10,378 bases of DNA, from assembly GCA_036389195.1 (NCBI GenBank), contig DASVQH010000236.1, positions 1-10,378 on the forward strand, given 5' to 3'. Below the pieces are notes generated by a model. It was not told where the DNA came from. It ran no database searches and worked only from the letters and a program-made list of their open reading frames with translations. A program made the position numbers and the translations under genes. This document shows positions 1-8,491 of the stretch, piece by piece (position 1 is the first letter of the stretch; the number at the start of each line of letters is the position of its first letter). The DNA is from JACCYI01 sp036389195. Lineage in GTDB: Bacteria > Actinomycetota > Thermoleophilia > Solirubrobacterales > Solirubrobacteraceae.

Positions 1-2284
1 GCGCCGGCCGAGCCACGCCGTCGGCGCCCGCGCAGCCCACCCGCGCGGGGTTCGGCGGGAACGGGAGGTCGGCGGCGATCGCCGTCTCCACGTAGTCGTT
101 CTCCAGCTTGTCGCCCGACCCGGGCGCGAGCCGCGCCGCCACCGCGCGCAGCGCGTCGCGCGGGCCGTCGGGCGCCACCCACGGCACGAGGGCGAGGAAC
201 TCGCGCTTCGTGCCGGCGTAGGCGCGGAACGGCGCCGGGTCCTCGTCGAGCGCCGCCCCGTTGCCCACGTAGCGGCAGCCCGCCCCGCCGTCGAGCCCGC
301 GCTGGGTGATCGCCGTCTGGCCGTCGAAGGCCAGGTCGGCGAGGTTGCCCACGAGGTGCGGCGTGACGTTGTAGGCGAAGCCCACCGAGGGGTCGCTCAC
401 CGCTCGCCAGGTGGAGTCCATCCACTCCAGCGGCTGCCAGGGCGAGCGGCCGCCCGGGCCCGCCCAGCGGCCGGGGTTGGCCTCGTCCTGCATCACGAGG
501 TTCGCGCCGAGCGCGTCGAGGCAGCGCATGTAGGTCTTCGTGACGTCGGCGCACGGGTCGCCGCCCGCCGGCACCGAGCCGTAGACGAAGGCCGGCAGCG
601 ACGTCGCGAAGCCGATCCGCGCGCCGGTCCCCGGCAGCGCGAACGGGCGCAGGTTGTCGACGGCGTCCGGGCCGGTCGCCGGCCCGTTGCGCAGCTGCAG
701 CTGCTCCTCGATCGGCGTCAGCGGCACCTTCTTGTTCGACGCGACGACGTTGCGCAGCGGGCGCGGGCCCTCCTCGCGCACGTCGGAAGGACCCCACAGG
801 AACACCTCGTTGAACACCGCGTCGCTCGTCGCGACGTACACCGTCGGCGGGGCCGCCGGCAGGTCCGGGTCGCGGAACGCGGCGATCTCCGACGGGTCGG
901 TGGACTCCCGGAACGGCGCCTGGTTGTTGGAGCCGAGGATGTAGACCCCGTACCGGCGCGCCATGTCGCAGAACGTCTGCATCCAGCCGCGGGCGAAGGT
1001 GTCGGTGGCGGCCACGAAGGCGTCGGCGATCGGGCTCATCCGCTCGAAGCGGCCGCGGTAGGCCGTCACCTCCTTCCCGTAGCTCGTCCGGATCGCGCCG
1101 AGCGCCGCGAGCGTCGCGCACGGCGCGCCGGCCCCCTCGCACGACGGCCCGCCAGGCTTCGTGACGGCCTCGCGCGCCGCGGCGCCGCGGGAGCCCGTGG
1201 CGATGGTGGCCAGCCCGACGTCCTCGTTGAACGCCACCACCGTCGGGCGCCCCGGCACCATCCGCGGCACCACCCACTCGCGGATGAGGCACTCGATCTT
1301 CGTCCGGTAGGCGGCGTAGTCGTCGACGTGCCGCGCGTCCTGCTTGAACTGCATCGCGAAGACCCGCGGGGTCGACGCGCCGCCCGCGGCGTCGAACGCC
1401 TCGGCCGGCGCGAGCGTGCGCGACGCCCGAACGGACCGGCAGGCCTCGGGCGAGGGCGGCGGCGGGATCGCGGCGGGCGGCTCGACCTCCTTCAGCGCCC
1501 GCCGGGCCATCCGGGGATCGTTGGTGATGATCTCGTCGATGCCGGCGGCGGCCGCGGCGCGCACGCCCTCGGGCGTGTCGACGGTGTAGGGGACGACCCG
1601 CTTGCCGCCGGCGTGCGCGTCGGCGACGAGCTCCGGCGAGAGCCCGGTGCCGTACTCGGGCGAGACGTACTCGTAGCCGGTGCCCTTGGCGAAGACGGGC
1701 GACCCGGGGTTCAGCGGCCCGAGGGTGAGCAGCGAGGTGTCGACCCCCGGCAGCGCCGCCTCGGCGGCCTGCAGGTTCTGGGGGTCGAAGGACTGGACGA
1801 TCAGCTGGCGGCTCGGCAGCGCGGCGGCGCGCAGCACCGCGATCACCGCCTCGGCGTACGCGGTGCCCGGCTCGTAGTCGCCGTCCGTCGGGAGGTTCTT
1901 GATCTCGACGTTGGCCCGCGCGCCGGTCCGGCGCAGCAGGTCCAGCGCGTCGGTCAGCCGCGGGACGGGCTCGCCCCGCGCGCTGCCCTTCAGCACGCAG
2001 TCGCGCAGATCGGCCGCCGTCCGCGCCGCCACCGGCCCGGTGCACGTCGTCGTGCGGTCCAGCGCGTCGTCGTGGATGACCACGGGGACGCGGTCCTTGG
2101 CCAGCTTGACGTCGAGCTCGACGACGAAGCCGTCGGCCGCGGCGCGCTCGAACGCCTCCAGCGAGTTCTCCGGCGCGCCGTAGGAGGCGGGTCCGCCGCG
2201 GTGGGCGTGGATGTAGAGCGTCCCCGCCTCGGCCGGCGCGGCGAGGAGGGCGGCGACGAGGACCGCGAGGACCGCTGCGCGCAT
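1..2284 (-). CDS. Secreted glycerophosphodiester phosphodiesterase fused to a nitrilase-like domain (3' end outside window)
   Basis: 761 codons are visible; the C-terminus lies beyond the left edge. The only plausible start is ATG at 2284, because an in-frame TAG lies five codons upstream. Residues 1-20 look like a signal peptide (hydrophobic core, AEA cleavage site). Residues ~22-264 form a GDPD TIM barrel: H28-R29-G30, E39-N40, E56-x-D58, H71-D72, VEIK at 126-129 and TNDP near 254-257. This family hydrolyses glycerophosphodiesters to glycerol-3-phosphate and an alcohol using a divalent metal. A Pro-rich linker (~268-279) leads to a second domain resembling the carbon-nitrogen hydrolase fold: VVAFNED (E354), a YGVYILGSNN strand, NKKVPLTP (K519), IGFATSLPAF, then GANLVMQDEANPGRW and VGNLADLAFDGQ. 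At the nucleophile position the residue is S562 (or T561), not Cys, so amidase/nitrilase activity is doubtful. The GDPD half is sure; the nitrilase-like assignment is an inference from motif order. Confidence 0.88.
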   Translation of the reverse strand, partial: MRAAVLAVLVAALLAAPAEAGTLYIHAHRGGPASYGAPENSLEAFERAAADGFVVELDVKLAKDRVPVVIHDDALDRTTTCTGPVAARTAADLRDCVLKGSARGEPVPRLTDALDLLRRTGARANVEIKNLPTDGDYEPGTAYAEAVIAVLRAAALPSRQLIVQSFDPQNLQAAEAALPGVDTSLLTLGPLNPGSPVFAKGTGYEYVSPEYGTGLSPELVADAHAGGKRVVPYTVDTPEGVRAAAAAGIDEIITNDPRMARRALKEVEPPAAIPPPPSPEACRSVRASRTLAPAEAFDAAGGASTPRVFAMQFKQDARHVDDYAAYRTKIECLIREWVVPRMVPGRPTVVAFNEDVGLATIATGSRGAAAREAVTKPGGPSCEGAGAPCATLAALGAIRTSYGKEVTAYRGRFERMSPIADAFVAATDTFARGWMQTFCDMARRYGVYILGSNNQAPFRESTDPSEIAAFRDPDLPAAPPTVYVATSDAVFNEVFLWGPSDVREEGPRPLRNVVASNKKVPLTPIEEQLQLRNGPATGPDAVDNLRPFALPGTGARIGFATSLPAFVYGSVPAGGDPCADVTKTYMRCLDALGANLVMQDEANPGRWAGPGGRSPWQPLEWMDSTWRAVSDPSVGFAYNVTPHLVGNLADLAFDGQTAITQRGLDGGAGCRYVGNGAALDEDPAPFRAYAGTKREFLALVPWVAPDGPRDALRAVAARLAPGSGDKLENDYVETAIAADLPFPPNPARVGCAGADGVARPA

Positions 2285-2317
2285 GCCCGTGGCACCCTAA
2301 TGCCCCGGAACCCGGCC

Positions 2318-2347
2318 TTGACGCGGTCCCGCGCGCTCGAAGATGCT
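2318..2347 (+). promoter_or_regulatory. Possible promoter for the 2355 gene, perhaps leaderless
   Basis: TTGACG at 2318-2323 is a good -35-like hexamer. The -10 counterpart 17-18 bases downstream (AGATGC/GATGCT, 2341-2347) is poor. If used, transcription would begin near 2354, almost on the ATG at 2355, giving a leaderless mRNA, which is common in actinobacteria. The divergent gap (2285-2354) is only 70 bases and shows no other candidate. Weak evidence. Confidence 0.25.
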
Positions 2348-2354
2348 CGCTCCC

Positions 2355-3956
2355 ATGCACCGTCTCGCGCTCGCGACCCTGGCGTCGCTCCTCGTCCTCG
2401 CCGCCCCGGCCGCCGCCGCGCCGTCCGTTCCGATCGGCCAGGGGCGCAGTCCCGACCTGGTGGTCGACGACGCCGGCACCGCCCGCGTCGCCTGGCTCGA
2501 GGAGAACGCCGGCGGCCCGGGCGCCCTGCGCGTCCGCTTCTGCCGGCTCCCGCGCGGCGCGACCGCGTGCGCCGGCGACGTGACGACGCTGTTGCCACCG
2601 GACCCGAACATCAGCCAGCTGCAACTCGTCCCGGCCGGGCCCGCCGTGCACCTCCTGGTCGCCAGCAGCGCGGGGTGGTGGGTGGCGACGTCGACCTCCG
2701 ACGGCCCGTTCACCGCGTTCAAGCAGGCCGGCGACGACCCGTTCTCCGACGGCGCCGCGTTCCTCGGGCCGACCGCGGGGAACCGCCTGTCGGTCTCCAC
2801 CTGCTCGCGCTTTCAGTCGTGGCGCACCGGGGATGCCAAGAACCCGAGCTCGACCGAGCTCACCACCACCTTCCCCGTTCCCATCGCGTGCGGGGCCGGG
2901 CTCGACGCCACGCCCGATGCGCACCGCCCGGTCGTGGTGGCGGGCGACGGCGACCACGCCGAGTTCTTCAAGTACAAGGGCCCGGTGCCGGCCACCTCCG
3001 CGCAGCTCACCAACACCGCCAACTGGACGGCACCCGCGCCGGTGGGCTCCTTCGGCGACGTCCCGCGCATGGCGTCGGGCAAGAACGGCCTGTTCATGCT
3101 CATGAACACCGACGTGGGCGCCGGCTTCCCCAACCAGATCCAGGTCCGGCGCTGGACGGGTGCCGGCTTCGGCCCGCCGGTCGACGTCGGTCCGCAGACG
3201 CCGGCCTACGCCTACGACCTCTTCCAGCACCCGTCGGCCGGCCAGCTCTACGCGGCGTACCGCCTCAACGACGTCCCCTCGGCACGGCTCAACGTGAGCC
3301 GATCGACCGACGGCGGCGCGACGTGGACGGGCGGGACGATCACGCGGGCGGCGCGCGAGAACAACGCCATCTCGGACATCGAGGTCGGCGCGGCGCCCGA
3401 CGGCCAGGGGCTGGCGGTCTTCGCCGGCGACCCGGTGGTGGGCAACGACGACGAGATCCGCGTCGCCACGCTCGACGTGATCCCCGAGCCCACCCCGCCG
3501 CCGACCGGCGGCGGCACGGGCGGCGGCACGGGCGGCGGCGGGACCGGCGGGACCGGCGGCGGTGGGACGACGCTGCCGCCCGAGGACCCCGCCCCGACGT
3601 TCTCGTTCGGCAAGGTCACCGCCGGCGGCATCCGCTTCGAGCTCTTCGCGCCCGCGGCGTGCGTGCCCAGCGGCGCCAACGTCGTCCTGAAGGTCGGCTA
3701 CAAGGAGAAGCGCAAGGTCGTGCGCGGCAAGAAGCGCCGCGCGAAGTACCGCCTGCGCAAGGCGGTCTTCTCCGTCGCCGGGCTGAAGAAGACCGACAAG
3801 AAGAAGCCCCTGCGGGTCAAGCTCCCCGCGAAGGACTTCGCCAAGGGTCAGAAGATCGCGGTCAAGGTGAAGATCACGCTGAAGCGCCGCAAGGGCGTCA
3901 AGCACGGCAAGAAGACCATCACCAAGAAGCTGAAGGGCTCCTTCACGGTCTGCTGA
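2355..3956 (+). CDS. Secreted beta-propeller-like (Asp-box) protein with basic C-terminal domain
   Basis: 533 aa of unknown specific function. I chose ATG 2355 over the in-frame ATG at 2343 because MHRLALATLASLL...AAAA is then a normal signal peptide at the very N-terminus; neither start has a clear ribosome binding site. Residues ~25-375 read as short beta-strand repeats. They contain a textbook Asp-box (S317-x-D319-x-G321-x-T323-W324) and a looser copy (STSDGPFTAF), as in sialidase/BNR propellers. No sialidase catalytic set (Arg triad, Tyr) is recognisable, so enzyme activity should not be assumed. A Gly/Thr linker (385-404) joins a Lys/Arg-rich domain (~415-533) with one Cys near its start (AACVP) and one as the last residue (FTVC), possibly a disulfide-closed beta-sandwich. 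It is probably exported and may bind anionic wall polymers or another ligand; that role is inference. It is transcribed divergently from the GDPD gene and followed by a strong hairpin. Confidence 0.85.
   Translation: MHRLALATLASLLVLAAPAAAAPSVPIGQGRSPDLVVDDAGTARVAWLEENAGGPGALRVRFCRLPRGATACAGDVTTLLPPDPNISQLQLVPAGPAVHLLVASSAGWWVATSTSDGPFTAFKQAGDDPFSDGAAFLGPTAGNRLSVSTCSRFQSWRTGDAKNPSSTELTTTFPVPIACGAGLDATPDAHRPVVVAGDGDHAEFFKYKGPVPATSAQLTNTANWTAPAPVGSFGDVPRMASGKNGLFMLMNTDVGAGFPNQIQVRRWTGAGFGPPVDVGPQTPAYAYDLFQHPSAGQLYAAYRLNDVPSARLNVSRSTDGGATWTGGTITRAARENNAISDIEVGAAPDGQGLAVFAGDPVVGNDDEIRVATLDVIPEPTPPPTGGGTGGGTGGGGTGGTGGGGTTLPPEDPAPTFSFGKVTAGGIRFELFAPAACVPSGANVVLKVGYKEKRKVVRGKKRRAKYRLRKAVFSVAGLKKTDKKKPLRVKLPAKDFAKGQKIAVKVKITLKRRKGVKHGKKTITKKLKGSFTVC
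3507..3566 (+). repeat. Gly/Thr low-complexity linker repeat
   Basis: Sixty bases made of GGC/GGG/GGT glycine codons broken by single ACG/ACC threonine codons, encoding residues 385-404 of the propeller protein as GGGT/GGT units. It behaves as a flexible interdomain linker and, as a short tandem repeat, is a likely site of length variation between strains. Confidence 0.8.
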
Positions 3957-3968
3957 GCGAGACGCCCG

Positions 3969-4013
3969 CGCTTGACGGCCCATCCGCAGGGTGGTGGGAT
4001 GGGCCGTCGAGCG
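3969..4013 (+). terminator. Long hairpin, probable terminator after the propeller gene
   Basis: Arms 3969-3985 and 3997-4013 pair over 17 positions with an 11-base loop (3986-3996). The only non-Watson-Crick position is T3973/G4009, a U-G wobble in + strand RNA but a C-A mismatch in minus-strand RNA, so the structure favours the + transcript. It starts 13 bases after the stop at 3956. There is no U-tract, as is often the case for actinobacterial terminators. TTGACG (3972-3977) in the left arm with TGGGAT (3995-4000) 17 bases later could be a poor promoter for the next gene. Confidence 0.7.
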
Positions 4014-4024
4014 AGAGGGGGGGG
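4013..4024 (+). promoter_or_regulatory. Purine-rich ribosome binding site deciding the ATG 4032 start
   Basis: A GAGA plus eight-G run ends seven bases before ATG 4032, at good Shine-Dalgarno spacing. The earlier in-frame candidates, TTG 3972 and ATG 3999, lie inside the hairpin arms and would place basic residues ahead of the signal sequence. Confidence 0.55.
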
Positions 4025-4031
4025 TTCGCGC

Positions 4032-4823
4032 ATGCGCCGGTTCATGCAGGGAGCGTTCGCAGGCGGAGTGGGCGCGGCGGTGGTGATGGCCGCCGGCGTC
4101 GCGATGGCGGGGACCGGCGTGGGAGGCGTGTTCAACCTCGGCCAGAGCAATTCGGTCAACGCGACGTCGACGCTGACCGGGGCGACCGCCGCGCCCTCGC
4201 TGCAGGTCACGAACACCAGCACGGGCACAGGAGCCACCGGCATCGGCGTGACGGTGCCGCTCAGCAAGCCGCCGCTGAAGGTGAACTCAGCTACGCGAGT
4301 CGCCAATCTCAACGCCGATTACGTCGACGGCTATGGGTCGGCGGGCTTCGTCCGCACCGGTCAGTCGTCCGACGTGACGGCCTTCACGGTGATCTCGCTG
4401 TCCTCGCGGCGTGAGGTGACGATCTCGGCCCCGCACCCTGGGCTCGTGATGCTCCAGGGGACGCTGTACATGGAGAGCCACGACACAGGATGCGCGCCGT
4501 GCTATGGCCAGGCCCGTCTCAGCGAGCCGGCCGCCTCGCTGGTCTCGCCGGTGACCGTGCAGCGGATCGACGCCGGGTCCCACTCCGACAACCAGACCGT
4601 CTCGCTCGGCTACACGTTCCCGGCGAAGGCCGGGACCCACACCTACTCGCTCGACGTCGGTTCGAATTCGGGCGCGCTCGCGTTCCAGAACCCGACGCTG
4701 AGCGCGCTGTACGTGGCCTTCGGGCCGACGGGGCAGCCACCCAGGTTCGAGACGGCGGCGGCCGCCCCCGTGGCGCCGCGACGCGGCTCGACACGGCAGG
4801 ACGGAACCTTCACCGCACGCTGA
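4032..4823 (+). CDS. Exported actinobacterial repeat-family protein with CxxC motif
   Basis: 263 aa, function unknown. ATG 4032 is preferred to upstream in-frame starts because a G-rich ribosome binding site precedes it. Residues 1-27 (MRRFMQ then an Ala/Gly/Val-rich segment ending VAMAG) form a signal peptide or N-terminal anchor. Residues ~28-100 carry a pattern I recognise from many secreted actinobacterial proteins: FNLGQSNSVNATSTLTG, then LQVTNTSTG, then KPPLKVNS and VANLNADYVDG. The last piece resembles the LNADxLDGxDS motif also seen in phage tail and other surface fibres. Residues ~115-240 look like a single beta-rich domain with C154-x-x-C157 (GCAPCYG), the only two cysteines, so probably a local disulfide or metal site. 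The tail is Ala/Pro/Arg-rich and probably disordered. The start of the VNS motif region (4263-4335) is less GC-rich than its surroundings. It lies just upstream of clpB, whose promoter overlaps this gene's 3' end. Confidence 0.8.
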   Translation: MRRFMQGAFAGGVGAAVVMAAGVAMAGTGVGGVFNLGQSNSVNATSTLTGATAAPSLQVTNTSTGTGATGIGVTVPLSKPPLKVNSATRVANLNADYVDGYGSAGFVRTGQSSDVTAFTVISLSSRREVTISAPHPGLVMLQGTLYMESHDTGCAPCYGQARLSEPAASLVSPVTVQRIDAGSHSDNQTVSLGYTFPAKAGTHTYSLDVGSNSGALAFQNPTLSALYVAFGPTGQPPRFETAAAAPVAPRRGSTRQDGTFTAR

Positions 4824-4837
4824 GGGGGCGCTACAAT
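4809..4837 (+). promoter_or_regulatory. Probable clpB promoter
   Basis: TTCACC (4809-4814, 4 of 6 to TTGACA) and TACAAT (4832-4837, 5 of 6 to TATAAT) are separated by exactly 17 bases. The -35 lies inside the last codons of the preceding gene and the -10 is the most AT-rich hexamer nearby. Predicted start of transcription is near 4844, leaving a short leader before ATG 4876. Confidence 0.6.
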
Positions 4838-4858
4838 CTCAGTCACCCCGACTGAGAT
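4836..4858. promoter_or_regulatory. HAIR-like inverted repeat (candidate HspR operator) over the clpB promoter
   Basis: A perfect 9-bp inverted repeat, ATCTCAGTC and GACTGAGAT, flanks ACCCC. Read as half-sites it is TCTCAGT-N7-ACTGAGA, the same 7-7-7 geometry as the actinobacterial HAIR element (CTTGAGT-N7-ACTCAAG) bound by the heat-shock repressor HspR. Only four of seven positions per arm match. It overlaps the -10 hexamer and the predicted start point, where repressor binding would block RNA polymerase. Known biology: clpB belongs to the HspR regulon in several actinobacteria. The alternative is a weak terminator for the upstream gene, but there is no T-tract and the position over the -10 argues for an operator. 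Confidence 0.55.
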
Positions 4859-4875
4859 CTAGGAACCGCCCCACC

Positions 4876-7425
<2,550 letters not shown>

Positions 7426-7434
7426 GGACGCGCC

Positions 7435-7469
7435 AGGGGTGAGGCGGCGCCACGGCGCCGCCCGCCCCT
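7435..7469. terminator. Bidirectional terminator between convergent genes
   Basis: An inner perfect 9-bp stem (7443-7451 with 7454-7462) is extended, past a bulged A7442, by an outer stem of 7 pairs (7435-7441 with 7463-7469, one G-T). It begins ten bases after the clpB stop and overlaps the stop codon of the minus-strand gene. Its symmetry lets it serve both transcripts. No U-tract; function is inferred from structure and placement. Confidence 0.7.
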
Positions 7470-8133
7470 AGAAGCGGATCTTGCGCTCGACCAGGATCCG
7501 CAACCGGACCACCACGCCCTCCGGCGTCTCGGTGAAGCGCTTGTGGTGGTCGAACTGGACGATCCACTCGCCGGTGCGGGCCCGCTTGACGGGGATCTGG
7601 CGCTTGCGGGCCTTGAACTTGCCGCACGGGCCCTTGGTGCGGAAGACCACGGTCTTGCGGGTCTTGCCGCGGAAGCGGTAGTGGGCGTAGACCTTGCCGC
7701 CGGCGGTGAAGCCGCGGCCGCGGAAGCGCACCTTCTTGGTCGGCGGGCTCACGGCGGGGAAGATCCCCACGTTGAGCGCGGTGACGCGCGACTCGGCGAC
7801 GGCGGCCGGGGCGGGCGCGCCCTGCTCGGTCGCGGTGATCGTGAACGGCCGGTCGCGCTCGGCCACGAACGGCGCCTTGGCGGCGGTCGCGAGGGTGCCG
7901 GCGGCGTCGACCGGCGCGCCGGTGACCGTCCGCTGCCCGTCGATGTCGATGTCGACCCGCGCGTTCGGGGTGAAGCCGCTGCCCGCGAGATCGATCGTCT
8001 CGGTGTCCGGCGCGGTGCCCGGAACCGACACGTAACAGGGCTTGATCGCGGTCAGGACGGCGGCGTCCGCGGCGCCCGGCAGCAGGAGCGGCGCGGCCGC
8101 CGCGGCCAGGACGATGAGGCGGGTCGTCTTCAT
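7468..8133 (-). CDS. Small secreted basic beta-rich protein, function unknown
   Basis: 221 aa from ATG 8133 (MKTTRL). The reading frame stays open upstream, opposite purD, but that extension has no signal-peptide logic and lies antisense to real genes, so I reject it. Residues 1-24 are a clear signal peptide (Ala/Leu core, ADA cleavage site). The mature part has two portions: an Ig-like stretch with GSGFTPNARVDIDIDG (~50-65), and after ~115 a strongly Lys/Arg-rich part with RGRGFTAGGKVYAHYRF, a second copy of the G-x-GFT pattern. This suggests two related beta-sandwich repeats. Two cysteines (C33 in IKPCYV, C170 in GPCGKF) could form one disulfide. No enzyme motif is visible. The high positive charge suggests association with the wall, nucleic acid or another anionic polymer; that is inference. 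It is convergent with clpB and divergent from the purine operon; the 76-base gap (8134-8209) shows no convincing promoter. Confidence 0.8.
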   Translation of the reverse strand: MKTTRLIVLAAAAAPLLLPGAADAAVLTAIKPCYVSVPGTAPDTETIDLAGSGFTPNARVDIDIDGQRTVTGAPVDAAGTLATAAKAPFVAERDRPFTITATEQGAPAPAAVAESRVTALNVGIFPAVSPPTKKVRFRGRGFTAGGKVYAHYRFRGKTRKTVVFRTKGPCGKFKARKRQIPVKRARTGEWIVQFDHHKRFTETPEGVVVRLRILVERKIRF

Positions 8134-8196
8134 GAGGCGCCGCAGGCTATCCCGATCAGGTAGAACCGCTGGCGACGCCGTCTTCCCCCGAACCCT

Positions 8197-8200
8197 GGAG
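8197..8200 (+). promoter_or_regulatory. Ribosome binding site deciding the GTG 8210 start
   Basis: GGAG nine bases before GTG 8210 supports this start for the GYD protein. The next in-frame ATG (8225) would cut into the first conserved strand. Confidence 0.5.
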
Positions 8201-8209
8201 CGACCCTCG

Positions 8210-8491
8210 GTGCCCACCTGGATCATGCTCACCACGCTGACGCCCGAGGGCGTCCAGACGATCAAGAACAACCCGCAGCGCATTCGCGAGGTCAACCGCG
8301 AGGTCGAGCAGCTCGGCGCCACGGTCAAGGCGCAGTGGGCGTCGCTCGGGCAGTACGACTTCATCAACGTCGTCGAGGCGCCCGACGAGCAGACGATGGC
8401 CCGCGTCTCGCTCGAGCTGGGCTCGCGCGGCACGGCGCGGTACGAGTCGCTGGCGGCGATCCCGATCGACGACTTCATCTCGTCTCTTTGA
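8210..8491 (+). CDS. GYD-domain protein
   Basis: 93 aa from a GTG start, a normal full length for this family. The beginning (PTWIMLTTLTPEGVQTIKNNPQR) and the central LGQYDFINVVEAPDEQT (residues 46-62) match the GYD family: a first strand, a helix after 'T.eG...ik', and the G-x-YD signature (G47, Y49, D50) followed by E56-A-P-D59. The family is predicted to form small ferredoxin-like alpha/beta domains, probably dimeric. Its biochemical function is unknown as far as I know. No signal peptide, so cytoplasmic. Its TGA stop overlaps the TTG start of purD (TTGA), so it heads the purine operon and is probably co-translated with PurD. That suggests a role connected to purine synthesis or its regulation, but this is only context. 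The upstream gap carries no obvious riboswitch or hairpin. Confidence 0.88.
   Translation: MPTWIMLTTLTPEGVQTIKNNPQRIREVNREVEQLGATVKAQWASLGQYDFINVVEAPDEQTMARVSLELGSRGTARYESLAAIPIDDFISSL

Noticed and set aside
3507..3566. Tandem GGC-rich repeat as a mobile or CRISPR-like element
   Set aside because: It is in frame and encodes a Gly/Thr linker. There are no spacers and no flanking target duplications.
356..4414. A + strand open frame of more than 1,300 codons
   Set aside because: It is a shadow caused by extreme GC content. It runs antisense to the GDPD gene and out of frame through two real genes. Its product is Arg/Gly/Ala-rich with no domain, and the GDPD motifs on the other strand are unambiguous.
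8134..8209. Possible divergent promoters (TAGAAC at 8161, TAGCCT on the other strand)
   Set aside because: No matching -35 hexamer at acceptable spacing on either strand. A promoter must exist here or nearby for the purine operon, but I cannot place it.
8134..8209. Purine riboswitch or attenuator ahead of the GYD-purD operon
   Set aside because: The gap is only 76 bases, with no conserved riboswitch core or strong hairpin pair.
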